Below, in pieces: positions 13,677 to 14,748 of a stretch of DNA of 14,748 bases. The stretch's first letter is position 1. Every line of letters begins with the position of its first letter. Source of the stretch: Dethiosulfatibacter sp. GTDB taxonomy: Bacteria; Bacillota; Clostridia; Tissierellales; Dethiosulfatibacteraceae. The notes under the pieces were generated by a model. That model saw only the letters and a program-made list of their open reading frames with translations. It searched no databases and was not told the origin of the DNA. Where the stretch lies: assembly GCA_030591825.1 (NCBI GenBank), contig JAUVAG010000004.1, positions 1-14,748 of the forward strand. Direction: 5' to 3'. The position numbers were made by a program, and so were the translations under genes.

Positions 13677-14748
13677 ATGTTTGACCTTGGCATAATAAAT
13701 GGAAGAGTCTATATTGACGGCGGATTCGTGGATACAAACGTATATATTAATGAGGGAACCATTAAAAAGATAGACAGGTGTACATTTGAATGTGAAAAGA
13801 CTGTAAATGCAGAAGGAAAGCTTGTTCTTCCAGGATTTATAGACCCTCATGTACATTTCTCACTGAACCTTGGGGAGTTCAGTTCAAGGGACGATTTTGA
13901 GTCCGGGTCCAGAACTGCTGCCTTTGGCGGCGTCACCACATTTCTTGATTTCACTAGACCTGTATTCAGCCATGAGGAAGCCTTGGTGGCAATAAGGGAA
14001 AGGAAAAAAGAGGCTGAAAAGTCATGTGTTGACTATTCCTTTCACCTTACTCTTGGGAATTTCTCTGGAGATGTTGAAAACCTTGTGAAAACATGCAGGG
14101 AGGAAGGTCTTGGAAGCATTAAGGTATTTACAGCCTATTCAGAATCAAACAGAAGATGCTCCTACGAAATCATAGAAAAAATCCTTGAAAATGATATTCT
14201 TCTAATGTCCCATTCCGAGGAGGATGAACTTGTAAATCCCATTTGGGAAGAAGTAGCCACCTACGAGGAGTCAAGACCTGTAGTAGCTGAAATGACTTCT
14301 GTTGAAAAGCTGTGCAGGATTACGGAGGATAGGAAGGGCAAACTATACATAGTCCACGTTTCATCAGGATCAACCGTCGAGATGGTAAAGGATGAATTCG
14401 GACCATTGTTGAATAAAAGCATATTTCTTGAAAGTTGTCCCCACTATTTCAATCTATCATCGGAATTTTATTGTCGAAAGGATGGTAGGCTCTATCTAAT
14501 GGCACCTCCACTGAGGTCCAGGGAGGAAGTTGAAAAACTAAAAAATAATATGGACTTTATTTCAACCATAGGAACGGACCATTGTCCATTCATGAAAGAG
14601 GAAAAGTCTAAATATGAAAGGGCCGACAAGGTGCCCAAGGGGATAGGGGGAATAGAACATTCCTTTTCTCTAATGTATACGCTTTTCGGTGAAAAGATTA
14701 TTCCAAAGTTCACATCCAGTCCTGCTGAAATATTCGGTCTTGGAAAAA
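13677..14748 (+). CDS. hyuA: hydantoinase/dihydropyrimidinase-type cyclic amidohydrolase (3' truncated by window)
   Basis: The first 357 residues of a metal-dependent amidohydrolase of the dihydroorotase/hydantoinase/dihydropyrimidinase group (full length usually 440-470). It starts 1 base after the PLP gene stop, with a weak GGGTG site, so it is probably translationally coupled. The whole binuclear centre is visible: HVH (His58, His60), Lys149 (SIKVFTAY, the lysine that is carboxylated), His179 (MSHSEE), His227 (VHVSSG) and Asp301 (GTDHCPF). The N-terminal beta-sandwich (IINGRVYIDGGFV) and LPGFIDPH are typical. The role would be hydrolytic opening of a cyclic ureide such as a hydantoin, dihydropyrimidine or purine-derived ring. 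Distinguishing hydantoinase from dihydropyrimidinase or allantoinase is not possible from motifs alone. Confidence 0.85.
   Translation, partial: MFDLGIINGRVYIDGGFVDTNVYINEGTIKKIDRCTFECEKTVNAEGKLVLPGFIDPHVHFSLNLGEFSSRDDFESGSRTAAFGGVTTFLDFTRPVFSHEEALVAIRERKKEAEKSCVDYSFHLTLGNFSGDVENLVKTCREEGLGSIKVFTAYSESNRRCSYEIIEKILENDILLMSHSEEDELVNPIWEEVATYEESRPVVAEMTSVEKLCRITEDRKGKLYIVHVSSGSTVEMVKDEFGPLLNKSIFLESCPHYFNLSSEFYCRKDGRLYLMAPPLRSREEVEKLKNNMDFISTIGTDHCPFMKEEKSKYERADKVPKGIGGIEHSFSLMYTLFGEKIIPKFTSSPAEIFGLGK

Noticed and set aside
14492..14713. Minus-strand 73-residue frame near the window end
   Set aside because: It lies wholly within the cyclic amidohydrolase gene, whose catalytic Asp301 is coded there on the plus strand.

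Overview
The window reads as a low-G+C Gram-positive anaerobe of the class Clostridia. Its genes have strong AGGAGG-type ribosome binding sites, heavy AGA/ATA codon use, tightly overlapping operons and clostridial-type three-gene molybdenum hydroxylases. The genus cannot be fixed from sequence alone. The gene content is that of a purine / N-heterocycle catabolic locus.

Layout. (1) 1-304: 3' end of an ABC-2 type transporter permease. (2) 282-541, minus strand: a small unrecognised gene whose good start and good C-terminal part lie in two frames, joined exactly at a T TTA AAA heptamer. It is preceded by a structured leader-like element (569-694, minus). (3) 816-4374: operon for a complete xanthine dehydrogenase-family enzyme in the order FAD, 2x[2Fe-2S], molybdopterin subunit, with its own promoter and an intrinsic terminator. 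(4) 4492-4830: CGGC-domain family protein. (5) 4880-5050: a second, longer copy of the structured element, lying between a TATAAT box and a ferredoxin-reductase-type flavoprotein gene, which is followed by a SAM methyltransferase gene and a terminator. (6) 6456-6712: promoter, about 135 nt of leader and a long intrinsic terminator just before the next operon, an architecture typical of transcription attenuation or a riboswitch. (7) 6713-14748 and beyond: one tightly packed operon coding for a second xanthine dehydrogenase-family enzyme (Mo, Fe-S, FAD), a YgeY-type M20 hydrolase, a YgeW-type carbamoyltransferase, a fold-type II PLP enzyme and a hydantoinase/dihydropyrimidinase-type cyclic amidohydrolase cut by the window end.

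How it fits together. The second operon resembles the bacterial ygeX/ygeY/ygeW/ygfK/ssnA/hyuA/xdh cluster that has been linked to anaerobic uric acid and purine breakdown. The plausible logic is that molybdenum hydroxylases oxidise the heterocycle, a cyclic amidohydrolase opens the ring, and the hydrolase, carbamoyltransferase and PLP lyase dismantle the ureido/amino acid products, possibly recovering carbamoyl phosphate for ATP. The PLP enzyme does not look like classical diaminopropionate ammonia-lyase (YgeX), so this may be a variant of that pathway. No CRISPR array, tRNA, rRNA or transposase gene was seen.
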